Shown piece by piece: positions 24,794 to 34,493 of a DNA stretch of 64,000 nt. Under the pieces are notes generated by a model that did not search any database, had not been told where the DNA came from, and was given only the letters and a program-made list of their open reading frames with translations. The DNA is from JAYTJL01 sp964400155 (lineage in GTDB: Bacteria; Patescibacteriota; Saccharimonadia; Saccharimonadales; UBA10212). The stretch is from NCBI GenBank assembly GCA_964400155.1, contig CAYNSQ010000001.1, positions 60,923 through 124,922 on the forward strand, in the 5' to 3' direction. The position numbers and the translations under genes were made by a program. Positions within the stretch are counted from its first letter, which is position 1; every line of letters starts with the position of its first letter.

Positions 24794-25897
24794 CTAATCC
24801 TTAGCTATTCTTTTGTTAACTATAAGTTGTTTAACGCTACTTGATTTTTCAACCTCTAGGTATGTAAGGATTGTCGTCACCAGAACTATCATAATAACCG
24901 GACCTATTATAATACCTAAAAAGCCAAACATTGCTACTCCTGCAAAAACGCTAAGTATAGTTAGTGCTGAATTTAATTTAGCGTCTTTTGGTACTAGTTT
25001 AGGCCGCACAATATTATCTATATTAGTAACTACAAGTAAGTGGTTAAGGATGACTACAATACCTTGCCATACATTTCCTGTAAGTATTAGTGCTACACCA
25101 AGTGGTAAGGTGATAATTCCCGCACCTAATGGTATTAGAGACAAAAATGTCAAAAAGATTAGAAAAAAACTAAATAAACTATGAAATCCAACTAGGTATA
25201 GAACAATAGCACTTTCGGCTCCCTGCATAAAAGCAATAATAAATTGTCCTTTTGTCATTGCCTTAGTCATAGAACCCATCTTATTTAAATATGTGTCGCT
25301 CATATCACGCCCTAGTGGGTTAAGTTTTTTGATTACATTTATCAGTGCGTCTTGATGCATTAAAATGTTTACGAATATATATATGTAGATAATGCCATTT
25401 GTAATAATTTTAGTAACGTTACCAATTGTTCCAGCAATAATATCTACAATGTTGCCCGCAAGTGTTGAAATAGCGTTGTTAACAGCTGTATTTACTTCTT
25501 CTGTAGTAATCTGATGATCTCCAGGAAGACTAGCCAGCAATTTATTAACAGCATCAAGCGCCGATTGCCCAAAACTACCTAACTCCGAGGTCGGATTAGT
25601 CGATAAATCACCTAGCAAGTTTTTTATTTGCAGATAAGTAATCAATAATATTATTGCAAGAGGAACAACAATAACTAAAGTACTTACAAGGAAAGTCAAA
25701 GAAGCTGAAAATCCTTGACGGCCTTTACCATAACGATTTACAAACCTCTGATGAATTGGGTTGAACAAGAAAGCCATGATTGCTGCTAGAACAATTACAC
25801 CAATGTAACCTCTTAAAAAATATGCCCCAAAGGCTATTGCTGCAACAATGGCGTAGTTCCAAGCTCTGTATTGTTTAGCGTTAACCAAAAGTTTCAT
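24794..25897 (-). CDS. AI-2E family permease (copy 2)
   Basis: A 367-residue paralogue of 9047-10129 with the same topology: N-terminal helix pair near 15-40, a long loop (about 90-160), then helices ending with the GFLGIIIGPVIMIVLVTTIL signature. The substrate is unknown. TATAAT lies 11 nt upstream of the ATG on the minus strand. It heads an operon with the coiled-coil membrane protein. Confidence 0.9.
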   Translation of the reverse strand: MKLLVNAKQYRAWNYAIVAAIAFGAYFLRGYIGVIVLAAIMAFLFNPIHQRFVNRYGKGRQGFSASLTFLVSTLVIVVPLAIILLITYLQIKNLLGDLSTNPTSELGSFGQSALDAVNKLLASLPGDHQITTEEVNTAVNNAISTLAGNIVDIIAGTIGNVTKIITNGIIYIYIFVNILMHQDALINVIKKLNPLGRDMSDTYLNKMGSMTKAMTKGQFIIAFMQGAESAIVLYLVGFHSLFSFFLIFLTFLSLIPLGAGIITLPLGVALILTGNVWQGIVVILNHLLVVTNIDNIVRPKLVPKDAKLNSALTILSVFAGVAMFGFLGIIIGPVIMIVLVTTILTYLEVEKSSSVKQLIVNKRIAKD

Positions 25898-25958
25898 AAT
25901 TTTTACATATTATACATTAATTTAAGTTTTTTAGCTAGCTTTTCTATGGTTATAGTGT

Positions 25959-26660
25959 TCATATAACATCAGCAATACTGTGAAGTATAAAGAATATCCC
26001 AATTGCCAATAATCCAATAGTTATAGCTAGATCAATATTCCTACTTAGTAATTTATCAATTTGTTTATCTAGTAGGTCTAACATGTCATGTTTGAAGAAG
26101 TAATAGTAAAGAATTATTAGAAAAGGCACGAGACCAATTAATATAACCCAGATCACAGCAAGAGTCGAAAATGGTTGTGGAATCGAATGAACAGCTAAGA
26201 ACTTGGCAAGTGCTAGAATCGCAAATATGTTAGTTACACTTAAGATTGACTTAAAGAATGCAAAACTAAATAGTGCCGATAATTTATCTGGCGGTTTTTT
26301 AGAAATTAACGATGATGTTTTTTTTGGAGTCCCGTGTAACTTTGTGTATCTCCATCTTTTAGTTGCTAAACTAACCAGCCATACTCCAAGTACTAGATCT
26401 ACTAGGGGCGGTACTTTTATTTTTTCAGCAATTCCTTTAATTGAAAATTCCGAAGTCGGATCTAAAAATAGAGCTGCCAGTACAGCAATTATTATCAATG
26501 GAAGCGCCATGCCAGCCATCAAAATAGTTGTTCTTAAAATAGGTCTTTCTGATTTTAGAACAACCAGCACATTAACTAAAACTATCATTGGACTGAATGC
26601 TATTAGCAGTCCAAGCATTGTTATCAGCAGTATATTTAGTAAAAGGTAAAGTAAGTCCAT
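25959..26660 (-). CDS. GAP/LysE-like membrane protein
   Basis: A 233-residue protein with six hydrophobic spans. The N-terminal MLGLLIAFSPMIVLVNVLVVL with a conserved proline, and the central basic loop (KRWRYTKLHGTPKK) resemble the GAP/SfLAP (sulfolipid-1-addressing) branch of the LysE transporter superfamily common in Actinobacteria. Export of a lipid or small molecule is inference. An AAGGGG sequence precedes the ATG. Confidence 0.65.
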   Translation of the reverse strand: MDLLYLLLNILLITMLGLLIAFSPMIVLVNVLVVLKSERPILRTTILMAGMALPLIIIAVLAALFLDPTSEFSIKGIAEKIKVPPLVDLVLGVWLVSLATKRWRYTKLHGTPKKTSSLISKKPPDKLSALFSFAFFKSILSVTNIFAILALAKFLAVHSIPQPFSTLAVIWVILIGLVPFLIILYYYFFKHDMLDLLDKQIDKLLSRNIDLAITIGLLAIGIFFILHSIADVI

Positions 26661-26721
26661 TAAAGATTGTTTCCCCTTGCTAACTACATTATATAGATAA
26701 TTCTAAAGTTAAGTTAAACGA

Positions 26722-26753
26722 ATAAACCCGCAATGTTAGCATTGCGGGTTTAT
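26722..26753 (-). terminator. Terminator hairpin of the DUF7144-like gene
   Basis: A perfect 14-bp stem, ATAAACCCGCAATG with CATTGCGGGTTTAT and loop TTAG, lies 20 nt past the stop at 26774. The T tract on the minus strand is weak. A T run follows on the plus strand, but no plus gene ends here. Confidence 0.75.
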
Positions 26754-26773
26754 GAGATTTTTTAGTTTTTCTT

Positions 26774-27178
26774 TTATTCTTCTCGGAGTTCGCCACCATG
26801 GACGGTTACTGCCCAGATAACCAATAGGTCAATTACGATAATCATAATTGACCAGAATGGATACACTGGAACAAATGCCATGTTGGCAACAGCGCTAAGA
26901 AAAGCTACTAAGACAGCTACAATCCTACCGTACATATGACCGGCCATTAGTGAACCTGCAGCTAGAATTGCTAGTAGACCTAGAATCATATGAGCCCAAC
27001 CCCACTGCGTATAGTCGAGAACCCATACTGAATTTGTTGCTGCATGATAGACGACTTCGTCTTTAAACAATGCTACAAAGCCAGCAATCAAAGCGAAAGT
27101 TCCGCCAAGAAGTAGCATAAAACTCGCAAAGCCGACCCAGCCGACCCAACCAGTTACCTCTTTATTATTTTTTGCCAT
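26774..27178 (-). CDS. DUF7144-like four-helix membrane protein
   Basis: A 134-residue protein with four TM segments. GWVGFASFMLLLGGTFALIAGFVALF, YTQWGWAHMILGLLAILAAGSLM and PFWSIMIIVIDLLVIWAVTVHGGE resemble a family found mainly in Actinobacteria (DUF7144). Function unknown. A strong AGGAGGTG ribosome binding site supports the ATG at 27178. It forms a minus-strand group with the SHOCT and DUF6325-like genes. Confidence 0.8.
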   Translation of the reverse strand: MAKNNKEVTGWVGWVGFASFMLLLGGTFALIAGFVALFKDEVVYHAATNSVWVLDYTQWGWAHMILGLLAILAAGSLMAGHMYGRIVAVLVAFLSAVANMAFVPVYPFWSIMIIVIDLLVIWAVTVHGGELREE

Positions 27179-27253
27179 AACACCTCCTGATTAATTTATC
27201 CTAAACTGATTATCTTCCCAAACATTCTAGGTGTCAATAATTTTTTTACTTTG

Positions 27254-27511
27254 TTACAATCCAAGAATTTGCTTTTTCTTGGCGTCAAATTCTTCTTGAG
27301 TTAGGATGCCTTGTTCCTTTAACTGACCCAACTTCTCGAGTTCGGCAAATTGATCAGTGGATGATGTTTCTTGTTGCTCTGGAGCTGGTGCTTGAGCTTG
27401 TTCTTGCTCAGCCCAACGGTTAGCTTGTCTACGACTGACATTGTTAGAAACATGTGTAGCTGTACCTGCAATTACTGCGGTTCTTGCAACTCCTCTTAAT
27501 AATCCTGGCAT
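27254..27511 (-). CDS. SHOCT-domain protein
   Basis: An 85-residue protein. Residues 52-85 (DQFAELEKLGQLKEQGILTQEEFDAKKKQIL) are a standard SHOCT domain, a short oligomerisation module. The N-terminal half has a GVARTAVIAGTATHVSNNVSRR segment, then a Gln/Ala/Pro-rich linker. It starts 3 nt after the DUF6325-like gene; this pair is familiar from actinobacterial genomes. Confidence 0.88.
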   Translation of the reverse strand: MPGLLRGVARTAVIAGTATHVSNNVSRRQANRWAEQEQAQAPAPEQQETSSTDQFAELEKLGQLKEQGILTQEEFDAKKKQILGL

Positions 27512-27514
27512 TTT

Positions 27515-27934
27515 TTATTCTCCTTTCTTTTCATTTATTTCGGCTGCAGCTTCTGGGTGAATGCGACCTTCGGCTATCAAAAATCCATTTGCATCAATTA
27601 TTGCCTTTTTAAGCGGTTTTGCCCAAAGTTGTTCTATAACAAGTAGGCCTGCGGCAGTGTTGTTGTCAAGTAGTTCTCCAACTTCATCAATATCTTCTTT
27701 TGTAACTAAATCAGAACTTGTCTTATACTTTGAGGTAAATTCTAAGACATATTCATCTCCCATATCTGCAATATCCATCGTGGTGACTGTTCCATTAGCG
27801 TCTTTAATAACCGCTGAGAGGGCAACTAGTCCAATTACGCCACTATCAATAGCCTGTCCAAGCGCCCTTAGAATACTACCGTCAAATTTATTGCCTTCGA
27901 AACCAACTACAATGTAATCAATTGGTCCAATCAT
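27515..27934 (-). CDS. DUF6325-like protein
   Basis: A 139-residue soluble protein with the MIGPIDYIVVGFEGNKFDGSI start and the GLVALSAVIKDANGTV, VLVIEQLWAKPLKKAI and IHPEAA segments of the DUF6325/DUF1269-like group. Usually found next to SHOCT genes in Actinobacteria; function unknown. A ribosome binding site (AAGGAGAA) precedes the ATG. Confidence 0.82.
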   Translation of the reverse strand: MIGPIDYIVVGFEGNKFDGSILRALGQAIDSGVIGLVALSAVIKDANGTVTTMDIADMGDEYVLEFTSKYKTSSDLVTKEDIDEVGELLDNNTAAGLLVIEQLWAKPLKKAIIDANGFLIAEGRIHPEAAAEINEKKGE

Positions 27935-28101
27935 ACTTTCTCCTTTTTACTTTGTTTATACCTTCATTTGCTATTAAATAACACGAGCATTTTATAGCTT
28001 GCGTAATAGCATTGGTGTCTATATTGTAACAAGTTTTTCTTATAACTTAGGTTGGTTTTACATTTGCATATCTATTTGTGCTGATATAGGCTTATACTAA
28101 C

Positions 28102-29694
28102 GTGAAGAAGTGGCTTTTGGTAATTGTACTAGCATGTGCCCAGTTCATTATGGTGCTTGATAGTACAGTGATGAATGTATCTATATCTGAAGTGGTTGCC
28201 GACCTTGGGACTACCGTTTCCGGATTGCAAGCAGCAATAACTTTTTATACCTTAACAATGGCCGCATTTATGATGACGGGCGGGAAATTCGGCGACAAAC
28301 TTGGTAGGTTAAAAGCTTTTCGTATCGGCGCAATAATCTACGGTATAGGGTCATTGATTACCGCCATAAGCCCTAACTTAGGGACACTTATGTTTGGGTG
28401 GTCTCTAGTTGAGGGACTTGGGGCAGTCTTAGTGATTCCTGCTATCGCTGCACTTATCGCTATGAACTACAAAGGCAAAGATAGAGTAGTAGGTTTTACT
28501 TTAATTGGCGCTGCCAGCGGAGTAGCAGTCGCTGCCGGTCCGCTTATAGGTGGCTATGTCACTACTTACTTTTCTTGGCGGTATGTTTTTGCGGCAGAAA
28601 CCATAATAATGGCAGGGATCCTCCTATATTCATTTACTATACCTAATCTGGAGAAAATTAAATCCAAAGTTAAGATTGATTTGTTAAGCGTTATATATTC
28701 GGCAAGTGGAATGGCGATATTTGTATTTGGTATACTGCAGAGCAAAACCTGGGGATTCGTTATACCCAAAGCCAAACCTGAAATTAACGGAAATGAGATT
28801 GCTCCACTTGGAATTTCTATTGTGGCCTATTTAATATTACTTGGCCTTATTATTCTTTATGTGTTTTACAGACGACAACAATCACTATCTCAAAAAGGCG
28901 AGAACCCGCTCTTAGATGTATCTATGCTAAATATAAAGCCATTGCGCGCAGGACTTGGGGTATTGAGCGGGCAGTATCTTATAACTGCCGCTATTTTCTT
29001 TGTCATACCAATTTACCTTCAAATGGTACTTGGTTATGACGCACTAAAAACCGGAATAAAAATATTTCCTCTATCCATTGCTATAGTAATATCCTCTATG
29101 GTTGGGTCAAAAATGATAAACAAATTTAGTCCTAAACAAATAATTCGGATGGGGCAAATTTTATTAATTTTTGGTTCATTTGCCTTGCTGGGATCTATAG
29201 AACCTGATATTGAAGGTTGGTTGTTTGGCGTATCACTGTTTATAGTCGGGTTGGGGCTAGGACTGCTTGTTTCCCAGATTGGCAACGTGACCATGTCTGC
29301 GGTGTCAGAGACTAAATCAAGTGAAGTAGGAGGACTGCAGGGAACATTTCAAAACCTAGGATCCTCCCTTGGGACTGCCTTGGTTGGTTCGGTAATGATT
29401 GCTTCATTGACTACCACCTTTGTCCAAACAATAAATGATAACCCTTCAATCCGGCAAAATGTTAAGACTAGTATCTCTGATAACAGTACTGCTGGTATTC
29501 CTATAGTTTCAGCAAGCGATGTTGAAAGTGCTGCTATAGAAGCCGGTCTCAGCCAATCAGAAGCTGAGTCGATAAGTTCAGACTATAAATCATCCCAAAT
29601 CTCTAGCTTAAAAACATCAATGGTCTTCTTAACTGGCCTTGCCATACTGACATTGCTTCTATCTAAAAATATTCCGAATAAAAAACTAGTTTAA
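28102..29694 (+). CDS. DHA2-type major facilitator drug exporter
   Basis: A 530-residue protein with about 14 TM helices. The antiporter motif D1 (VLDSTVMNVSISE, 19-31) and motif A (GGKFGDKLGRLK) mark the EmrB/QacA (DHA2) branch. The extracytoplasmic loop before the last helix (about 445-500) is Ser-rich. It is predicted to export cationic or hydrophobic compounds by proton exchange. The start is GTG 28102 with TATACT 3 nt upstream. It converges with the atp operon, 16 bp apart. Confidence 0.9.
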   Translation: MKKWLLVIVLACAQFIMVLDSTVMNVSISEVVADLGTTVSGLQAAITFYTLTMAAFMMTGGKFGDKLGRLKAFRIGAIIYGIGSLITAISPNLGTLMFGWSLVEGLGAVLVIPAIAALIAMNYKGKDRVVGFTLIGAASGVAVAAGPLIGGYVTTYFSWRYVFAAETIIMAGILLYSFTIPNLEKIKSKVKIDLLSVIYSASGMAIFVFGILQSKTWGFVIPKAKPEINGNEIAPLGISIVAYLILLGLIILYVFYRRQQSLSQKGENPLLDVSMLNIKPLRAGLGVLSGQYLITAAIFFVIPIYLQMVLGYDALKTGIKIFPLSIAIVISSMVGSKMINKFSPKQIIRMGQILLIFGSFALLGSIEPDIEGWLFGVSLFIVGLGLGLLVSQIGNVTMSAVSETKSSEVGGLQGTFQNLGSSLGTALVGSVMIASLTTTFVQTINDNPSIRQNVKTSISDNSTAGIPIVSASDVESAAIEAGLSQSEAESISSDYKSSQISSLKTSMVFLTGLAILTLLLSKNIPNKKLV

Positions 29695-29710
29695 TCTAAA
29701 TTAATGGTTT

Positions 29711-30133
29711 TTATCTATGATGGCGTTTTTTCAAACGTGCGACTTGCAACTGAGCGCTGGAATGTCTTAACAATCTTTGTGCTTCATTTAGAGCAGTTAA
29801 TGATCCGGCCGATTTAACTGCTTCTTCAGCTTTTTTCATTGCTGCTTCTGCTTGTGCCTCATTTATATCGGCGCTTGTTGAAATGTCTTCAGAAATAAAT
29901 CGAATTGACTTACCATCTGTTTCTAAGATGCCACCGTTGATAGCAAATCGCTCCATTTCATCTTCTGTGTCACTACTTTTTCTGCGAACGCTTAAAACTC
30001 CGGCTGATGCGGTACTAACAAGTGGCATATGGTCCTTAAAAATTGCAATTGTTCCAGTCGGAGTTGGTATTAACACTTCGTAAGCTTCGTCGTCGAATTT
30101 TGATCCACCTGAAGATACTAGCTGAAACCTCAT
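29711..30133 (-). CDS. atpC: ATP synthase epsilon subunit
   Basis: F1 central-stalk subunit, 140 residues: N-terminal beta sandwich (about 1-90, MRFQLVSSGGSKFDDEAYEVLIPTPTGTIAIFKDHMPLVS) and C-terminal helical hairpin (about 95-140). Last gene of the atp operon, 2 bp after atpD. Confidence 0.94.
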   Translation of the reverse strand: MRFQLVSSGGSKFDDEAYEVLIPTPTGTIAIFKDHMPLVSTASAGVLSVRRKSSDTEDEMERFAINGGILETDGKSIRFISEDISTSADINEAQAEAAMKKAEEAVKSAGSLTALNEAQRLLRHSSAQLQVARLKKRHHR

Positions 30134-30135
30134 TG

Positions 30136-31584
30136 CTATACCTTAGTAACTTCCTTAGCTTTAGATTTAGTATTTTCTTTTACTTGATCTATTGTGCCTT
30201 TCATATAGAAAGCGACTTCATTCTTTGAATCGTGTTTGCCTTCCAGAATTTCTTTAAATCCTTTGATAGTGTCCTGCAGTGGCACATATGTGCCTGGAAT
30301 GTTTGTGAAAACTTCGCCAACGTGAAATGGCTGAGTAAGAAACCTTTGAATTCTACGTGCTCTAGCCACCAACTGTTTATCATCTTCTGATAGTTCCTCC
30401 ATCCCAAGAATAGCAATGATATCTTGCAAGTCTTTGTAGCGTTGTAGAACACGCTGAACTTCGCGAGCAACAAAATAATGTTCTTCGCCAATAACTTCAG
30501 GATCCAGCAAAGTTGAGGTTGAATCTAACGGATCAACCGCCGGGTACAGTCCCAGTTCGGTCAATGCTCGTGATAAAACAACAGTTGAGTCTAGGTGTGC
30601 AAAAGTAGTGGCTGGGGCAGGGTCGGTTAGGTCATCAGCTGGAACAAAGACTGCCTGAACTGATGTTACCGAACCTTTTTTAGTTGAGGTAATCCTTTCT
30701 TGTAACATACCCATTTCAGTTGCCAAATTAGGCTGGTATCCTACTGCACTTGGTAATCGTCCAAGCAGGGCAGACACTTCGCTTCCTGCTTGGGTGAAGC
30801 GAAAAATATTATCAATAAACAACAGTACATCATTGCCTTGATCTCTAAAACTCTCAGCTATTGCTAGGCCGGACAAAGCTACTCGTAACCTAGCTCCGGG
30901 TGGTTCGTTCATTTGTCCAAAGACCAGTGCTGTTTTGTCCAACACACCAGACTCTTCCATCTCACGGTACAAGTCATTACCTTCACGAGTCCTTTCACCT
31001 ACGCCGGCAAATACACTACGTCCTTTGTGAAATTTAGCGATATTGTTGATTAACTCAGTTATAAAAACCGTCTTACCTACACCAGCACCACCAAAAAGGC
31101 CAACTTTACCCCCTTTTGTGATAGGGCAAATCAGATCAATTACCTTTATACCGGTTTCTAGTATTTCAACTTTGGGGTTTTGTTCAGTTAGAGCAGGGGG
31201 GTCGCGGTGGATTGGCCCAAGCTCAGCATTGACTACCGCAGGTTTGCCATCTATTGGTTGACCTGTAACATTAAACATTCTTCCTAGTGTTTTATCACCT
31301 ACTGGAACACTAATCGGTGCCCCCGTGTCTGTTACACTTACTCCACGACGTAGACCATCAGTTGGTCCAAGTGCAATAGCCCGTACGCTTTTTTGACTTA
31401 GGTGTTGAGCTACTTCTAAAACTAGTTCCTTGTCTTGATGTTTAACTAAAAGGGCATTATAGATAGCTGGTAATTTTTCCTGAAATTCCACGTCGACTAC
31501 TACTCCTACAATTTGAACAACAGTTCCACCCCTGCTTGTTCTGGATTCTGCTTTTTTTATATTCGTATTTTCTTGTTGACTCAT
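30136..31584 (-). CDS. atpD: ATP synthase beta subunit
   Basis: Catalytic F1 subunit, 482 residues. The P-loop GGAGVGKT, the GERTREGNDLY motif, the ALVFGQMNEPPGAR segment and VLLFIDNIFRFTQAGSEVSALLGR (Walker B) are intact. The N-terminal 20 residues are a charged extension and the C-terminus has an extra Lys-rich tail (KENTKSKAKEVTKV). It lies between atpG and atpC with normal order. Confidence 0.98.
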   Translation of the reverse strand: MSQQENTNIKKAESRTSRGGTVVQIVGVVVDVEFQEKLPAIYNALLVKHQDKELVLEVAQHLSQKSVRAIALGPTDGLRRGVSVTDTGAPISVPVGDKTLGRMFNVTGQPIDGKPAVVNAELGPIHRDPPALTEQNPKVEILETGIKVIDLICPITKGGKVGLFGGAGVGKTVFITELINNIAKFHKGRSVFAGVGERTREGNDLYREMEESGVLDKTALVFGQMNEPPGARLRVALSGLAIAESFRDQGNDVLLFIDNIFRFTQAGSEVSALLGRLPSAVGYQPNLATEMGMLQERITSTKKGSVTSVQAVFVPADDLTDPAPATTFAHLDSTVVLSRALTELGLYPAVDPLDSTSTLLDPEVIGEEHYFVAREVQRVLQRYKDLQDIIAILGMEELSEDDKQLVARARRIQRFLTQPFHVGEVFTNIPGTYVPLQDTIKGFKEILEGKHDSKNEVAFYMKGTIDQVKENTKSKAKEVTKV

Positions 31585-31622
31585 TAAATATCCTTTCTTG
31601 ATAGATTAATCAAAATTCAGCC

Positions 31623-32492
31623 TTACTGGGCGATGGCTGCCGCTCCTCCCGTTATCTCGGCAATTTCTTGTGTAATAGCAGCCTGCCTTGTTGCATTCAA
31701 CTCTAGAGTCAGATCATCTATCAAGTCTGACGCATTTCTGTTGGCATTGCCCATCGCTACCATACGCATAGCATGTTCTGATGCAGCTGATTCAATTCTT
31801 GCCTGCATTAGTTTTGCTTGTAGAAATAACTTTAACGATTCAACAGAAACTTCCTCTATGCTAGGTTCCATCTCATAGACAGTATCCTCTTTAATGCTAT
31901 TATCTGAATCTGTTGCTGGCAAAATAACCGGTAATAAGTTTTGTACAGTTGCTTGTTGCGATAGTGATGTAATAAAACTTGTATAAACAATCTTTAATTG
32001 ACTTACTTCTTGGTTGAGCACTTTTTTATCTATAGTCTCAAAGACTGGAGCAAAAACATCCATTGAGGGCATATCAGCAACATCTTCATAGACTCCGATC
32101 AAATCAATTCCATTAAGCTTTGAGAAAAACTTAGAACCTTTGCGCCCGAATACAACAACTTGAGGAGTTAACTTATCCTCTTCAAACAATCTTAGGCAAC
32201 TGTTAAATATATTTGTGTTAAAGGCACCAGCCTGGCCACGATCTGATGTAAAGACAATGTATAAGTTGGCTTTGTTGTTAGGAAGCTGAAAATATGAGTT
32301 TTCTGTAAGATCTGGATTAAGCTGGATTCTAGCCATTATATTTGCTGCTAATTCACCATACGCTCTTGCAGAAGCTACCGCTCCCAGGACTTTTCTCATT
32401 CTTGCAGCTGCCACAACTTCTAGTGCTTTTGTAATCTGCTTGGCGTTTTTTACAGATCGAATACGATGTTGAATCACACGAGTTTGAGCCAC
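31623..32492 (-). CDS. atpG: ATP synthase gamma subunit
   Basis: F1 central shaft, 289 residues. N-terminal helix (QHRIRSVKNAKQITKALEVVAAARMRK) and C-terminal helix (ASEHAMRMVAMGNANRNASDLIDDLTLELNATRQAAITQEIAEI) are standard, with the usual Rossmann-like domain between them (VFTSDRGQAGAFN). Confidence 0.97.
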   Translation of the reverse strand: MAQTRVIQHRIRSVKNAKQITKALEVVAAARMRKVLGAVASARAYGELAANIMARIQLNPDLTENSYFQLPNNKANLYIVFTSDRGQAGAFNTNIFNSCLRLFEEDKLTPQVVVFGRKGSKFFSKLNGIDLIGVYEDVADMPSMDVFAPVFETIDKKVLNQEVSQLKIVYTSFITSLSQQATVQNLLPVILPATDSDNSIKEDTVYEMEPSIEEVSVESLKLFLQAKLMQARIESAASEHAMRMVAMGNANRNASDLIDDLTLELNATRQAAITQEIAEITGGAAAIAQ

Positions 32493-32555
32493 TAGAAGCT
32501 ACCTCCGTTATGTACAGCTTTTGTATTTGGTAGTCTTGTAGCGGTCATTGTAATA

Positions 32556-34100
32556 CTAGACATCTTTAGTTACCTTGTATTGTTTTGCAATTTTAGAAGC
32601 AACATCAATTAAGTCTGCTTTGACTTTGTCAGTTGGTTTTTCACGTCCATCAATCATTTCAACTAGTTTCTTATGCTTTTGCTCGAGTGTACTTAGAAAT
32701 GCTGCTTGGGCAGTTTTGACATGTTCAACATCAATTTCGTCAAATGCCCCTCCGGTTGATGCTATGATTATTGCCACCTGCTGCCATACTGACATAGGTG
32801 AAAATTGCGGTTGTTTCAAAAATTCCGTAAGCAATCGACCTCTTGATAGTCGGCTTTGCGTTTCGGCATCTAAGTCTGAAGAGAACTGAGAGAAAGCAGC
32901 AAGTTCACGAAATTGAGCTAAATCGAGTCGTAGATTGCCTGCAACGGCTTTTGTGGCGGGTGGTTGCGCAGATCCACCTACGCGACTTACTGACAGACCG
33001 ACTGATATAGCCGGTCTAATACCTTGGTAAAATAAATCTGTTTCCAGATATATTTGACCATCAGTGATAGAGATAACATTAGTTGGAATATAAGCACTTA
33101 CGTCACCTGCCTGAGTTTCAATTATAGGTAAAGCGGTTAGACTACCACCTCCAAGCTCGTCAGACAACTTTGCTGCTCGTTCTAAAAGTCGGGAATGCAA
33201 ATAAAATACATCTCCGGGGTAGGCTTCACGTCCTGGAGGTCTACGCAGAAGTAAGCTCATTTGTCGATAGGCGACAGCATGCTTAGATAAATCATCGTAA
33301 ATAATTAGCGCATGTTTATTGTTATCTCTAAACCATTCTCCTATAGCCGCACCGGAATATGGTGCTAGGTATTGCATACTTGCCGGATCAGAAGCACTAG
33401 TTGCAACTATAATTGATTGATCCATAACTCCTTCACGTTTCAATCTCTCCACCAACCTTGAGATACGTGAGTTCTTCTGCCCTATGGCAACATAAATATT
33501 GATTACGCCCGTTTTTTGTTTAGCTTGATTGATCATCGCATCTACGGCTATTGCCGTTTTTCCGGTTTGTCGGTCACCAATTATAAGTTCTCGTTGACCT
33601 CGACCAATTGGAATCATGGCATCAATTGCCGTAATACCGGTTAGCAGTGGTTCATGGACACTTTTTCTATCGATGACTCCTGGAGCGGTATTTTCTACCA
33701 ATCCTCTTGTCTTGGTTACAATCTCAGCTTTACCATCCAAAGCTCGCCCAAGAGGGTCTACCACGCGTCCAATTAGTTCCTCGCCAACAGGAATTGATAG
33801 GACTTCGCCACTAAGTGTTACCTTGGCACCGGCTTTTACTTCTTGGTCATCACCTAGTAGCACTGCGCCAACTTCGTCTTCTAATAGGTTGAGGGCAAAG
33901 GCTGTTACTTTGCCTTTAGCGCCTTCAATTTCAATCATTTCAGCAAAACCACATTCTCGTAAACCATAAATCCACACCACACCGTCACCTACACGGGTAA
34001 CTACACCCTGCGAACTCTGACCACCAACTTCATTAAGGCCAGCAATAGCTTTTTTAACTTCATTTGATAAATCTTTAACGTCAAAATCAACAATAGCCAT
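32556..34100 (-). CDS. atpA: ATP synthase alpha subunit
   Basis: Non-catalytic nucleotide-binding F1 subunit, 514 residues. P-loop GDRQTGKT, the AIGQKNSRISRLVERLK segment and YSGAAIGEWFRDNNKHALIIYDDLSKHA are intact, as is the SRVGGSAQ signature near the C-terminal domain. Starts directly after the atpH stop. Confidence 0.98.
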   Translation of the reverse strand: MAIVDFDVKDLSNEVKKAIAGLNEVGGQSSQGVVTRVGDGVVWIYGLRECGFAEMIEIEGAKGKVTAFALNLLEDEVGAVLLGDDQEVKAGAKVTLSGEVLSIPVGEELIGRVVDPLGRALDGKAEIVTKTRGLVENTAPGVIDRKSVHEPLLTGITAIDAMIPIGRGQRELIIGDRQTGKTAIAVDAMINQAKQKTGVINIYVAIGQKNSRISRLVERLKREGVMDQSIIVATSASDPASMQYLAPYSGAAIGEWFRDNNKHALIIYDDLSKHAVAYRQMSLLLRRPPGREAYPGDVFYLHSRLLERAAKLSDELGGGSLTALPIIETQAGDVSAYIPTNVISITDGQIYLETDLFYQGIRPAISVGLSVSRVGGSAQPPATKAVAGNLRLDLAQFRELAAFSQFSSDLDAETQSRLSRGRLLTEFLKQPQFSPMSVWQQVAIIIASTGGAFDEIDVEHVKTAQAAFLSTLEQKHKKLVEMIDGREKPTDKVKADLIDVASKIAKQYKVTKDV

Positions 34101-34493
34101 CTAGAAAGCCTCCTTTAGCTGAATGAGTTTAGTTTTTATACTGTTGTCCCAGGACCTAGTAGCAGTTTGCAACCTAAAACCGCCAATCATACTTTTATCT
34201 ATCTTGGACTCAATCTTTACACTTTCAACACCAACGCTCGACTTAACCAGTTCTGCAATCTGAGTCTCTAGAGTTTTTGTCAATTCATGAGCAGTCGTTA
34301 ATTTAGCTACACTTATGCGCCCCAATTCTTCCAACTCGTATAGAATGTCATTAACTAGAAGCTCTACCTCACTCACACGGCCATCAGCTACTAACACTCC
34401 AGCCATCTGTTGAGCTACTTTTGGTAGTTTGGCACCTTCCGAAATTTGCTCGGCACCGTAACGAGCTAGGGAACGACGAGAAATTTTATTCAT
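34101..34493 (-). CDS. atpH: ATP synthase delta subunit (short)
   Basis: Peripheral-stalk subunit linking F1 to subunit b. At 130 residues it is much shorter than the usual 175-180. The conserved C-terminal part (VESVKIESKIDKSMIGGFRLQTATRSWDNSIKTKLIQLKEAF) is recognisable, and the shortening is in the N-terminal helical bundle. It overlaps the atpF stop by four bases. Confidence 0.88.
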   Translation of the reverse strand: MNKISRRSLARYGAEQISEGAKLPKVAQQMAGVLVADGRVSEVELLVNDILYELEELGRISVAKLTTAHELTKTLETQIAELVKSSVGVESVKIESKIDKSMIGGFRLQTATRSWDNSIKTKLIQLKEAF

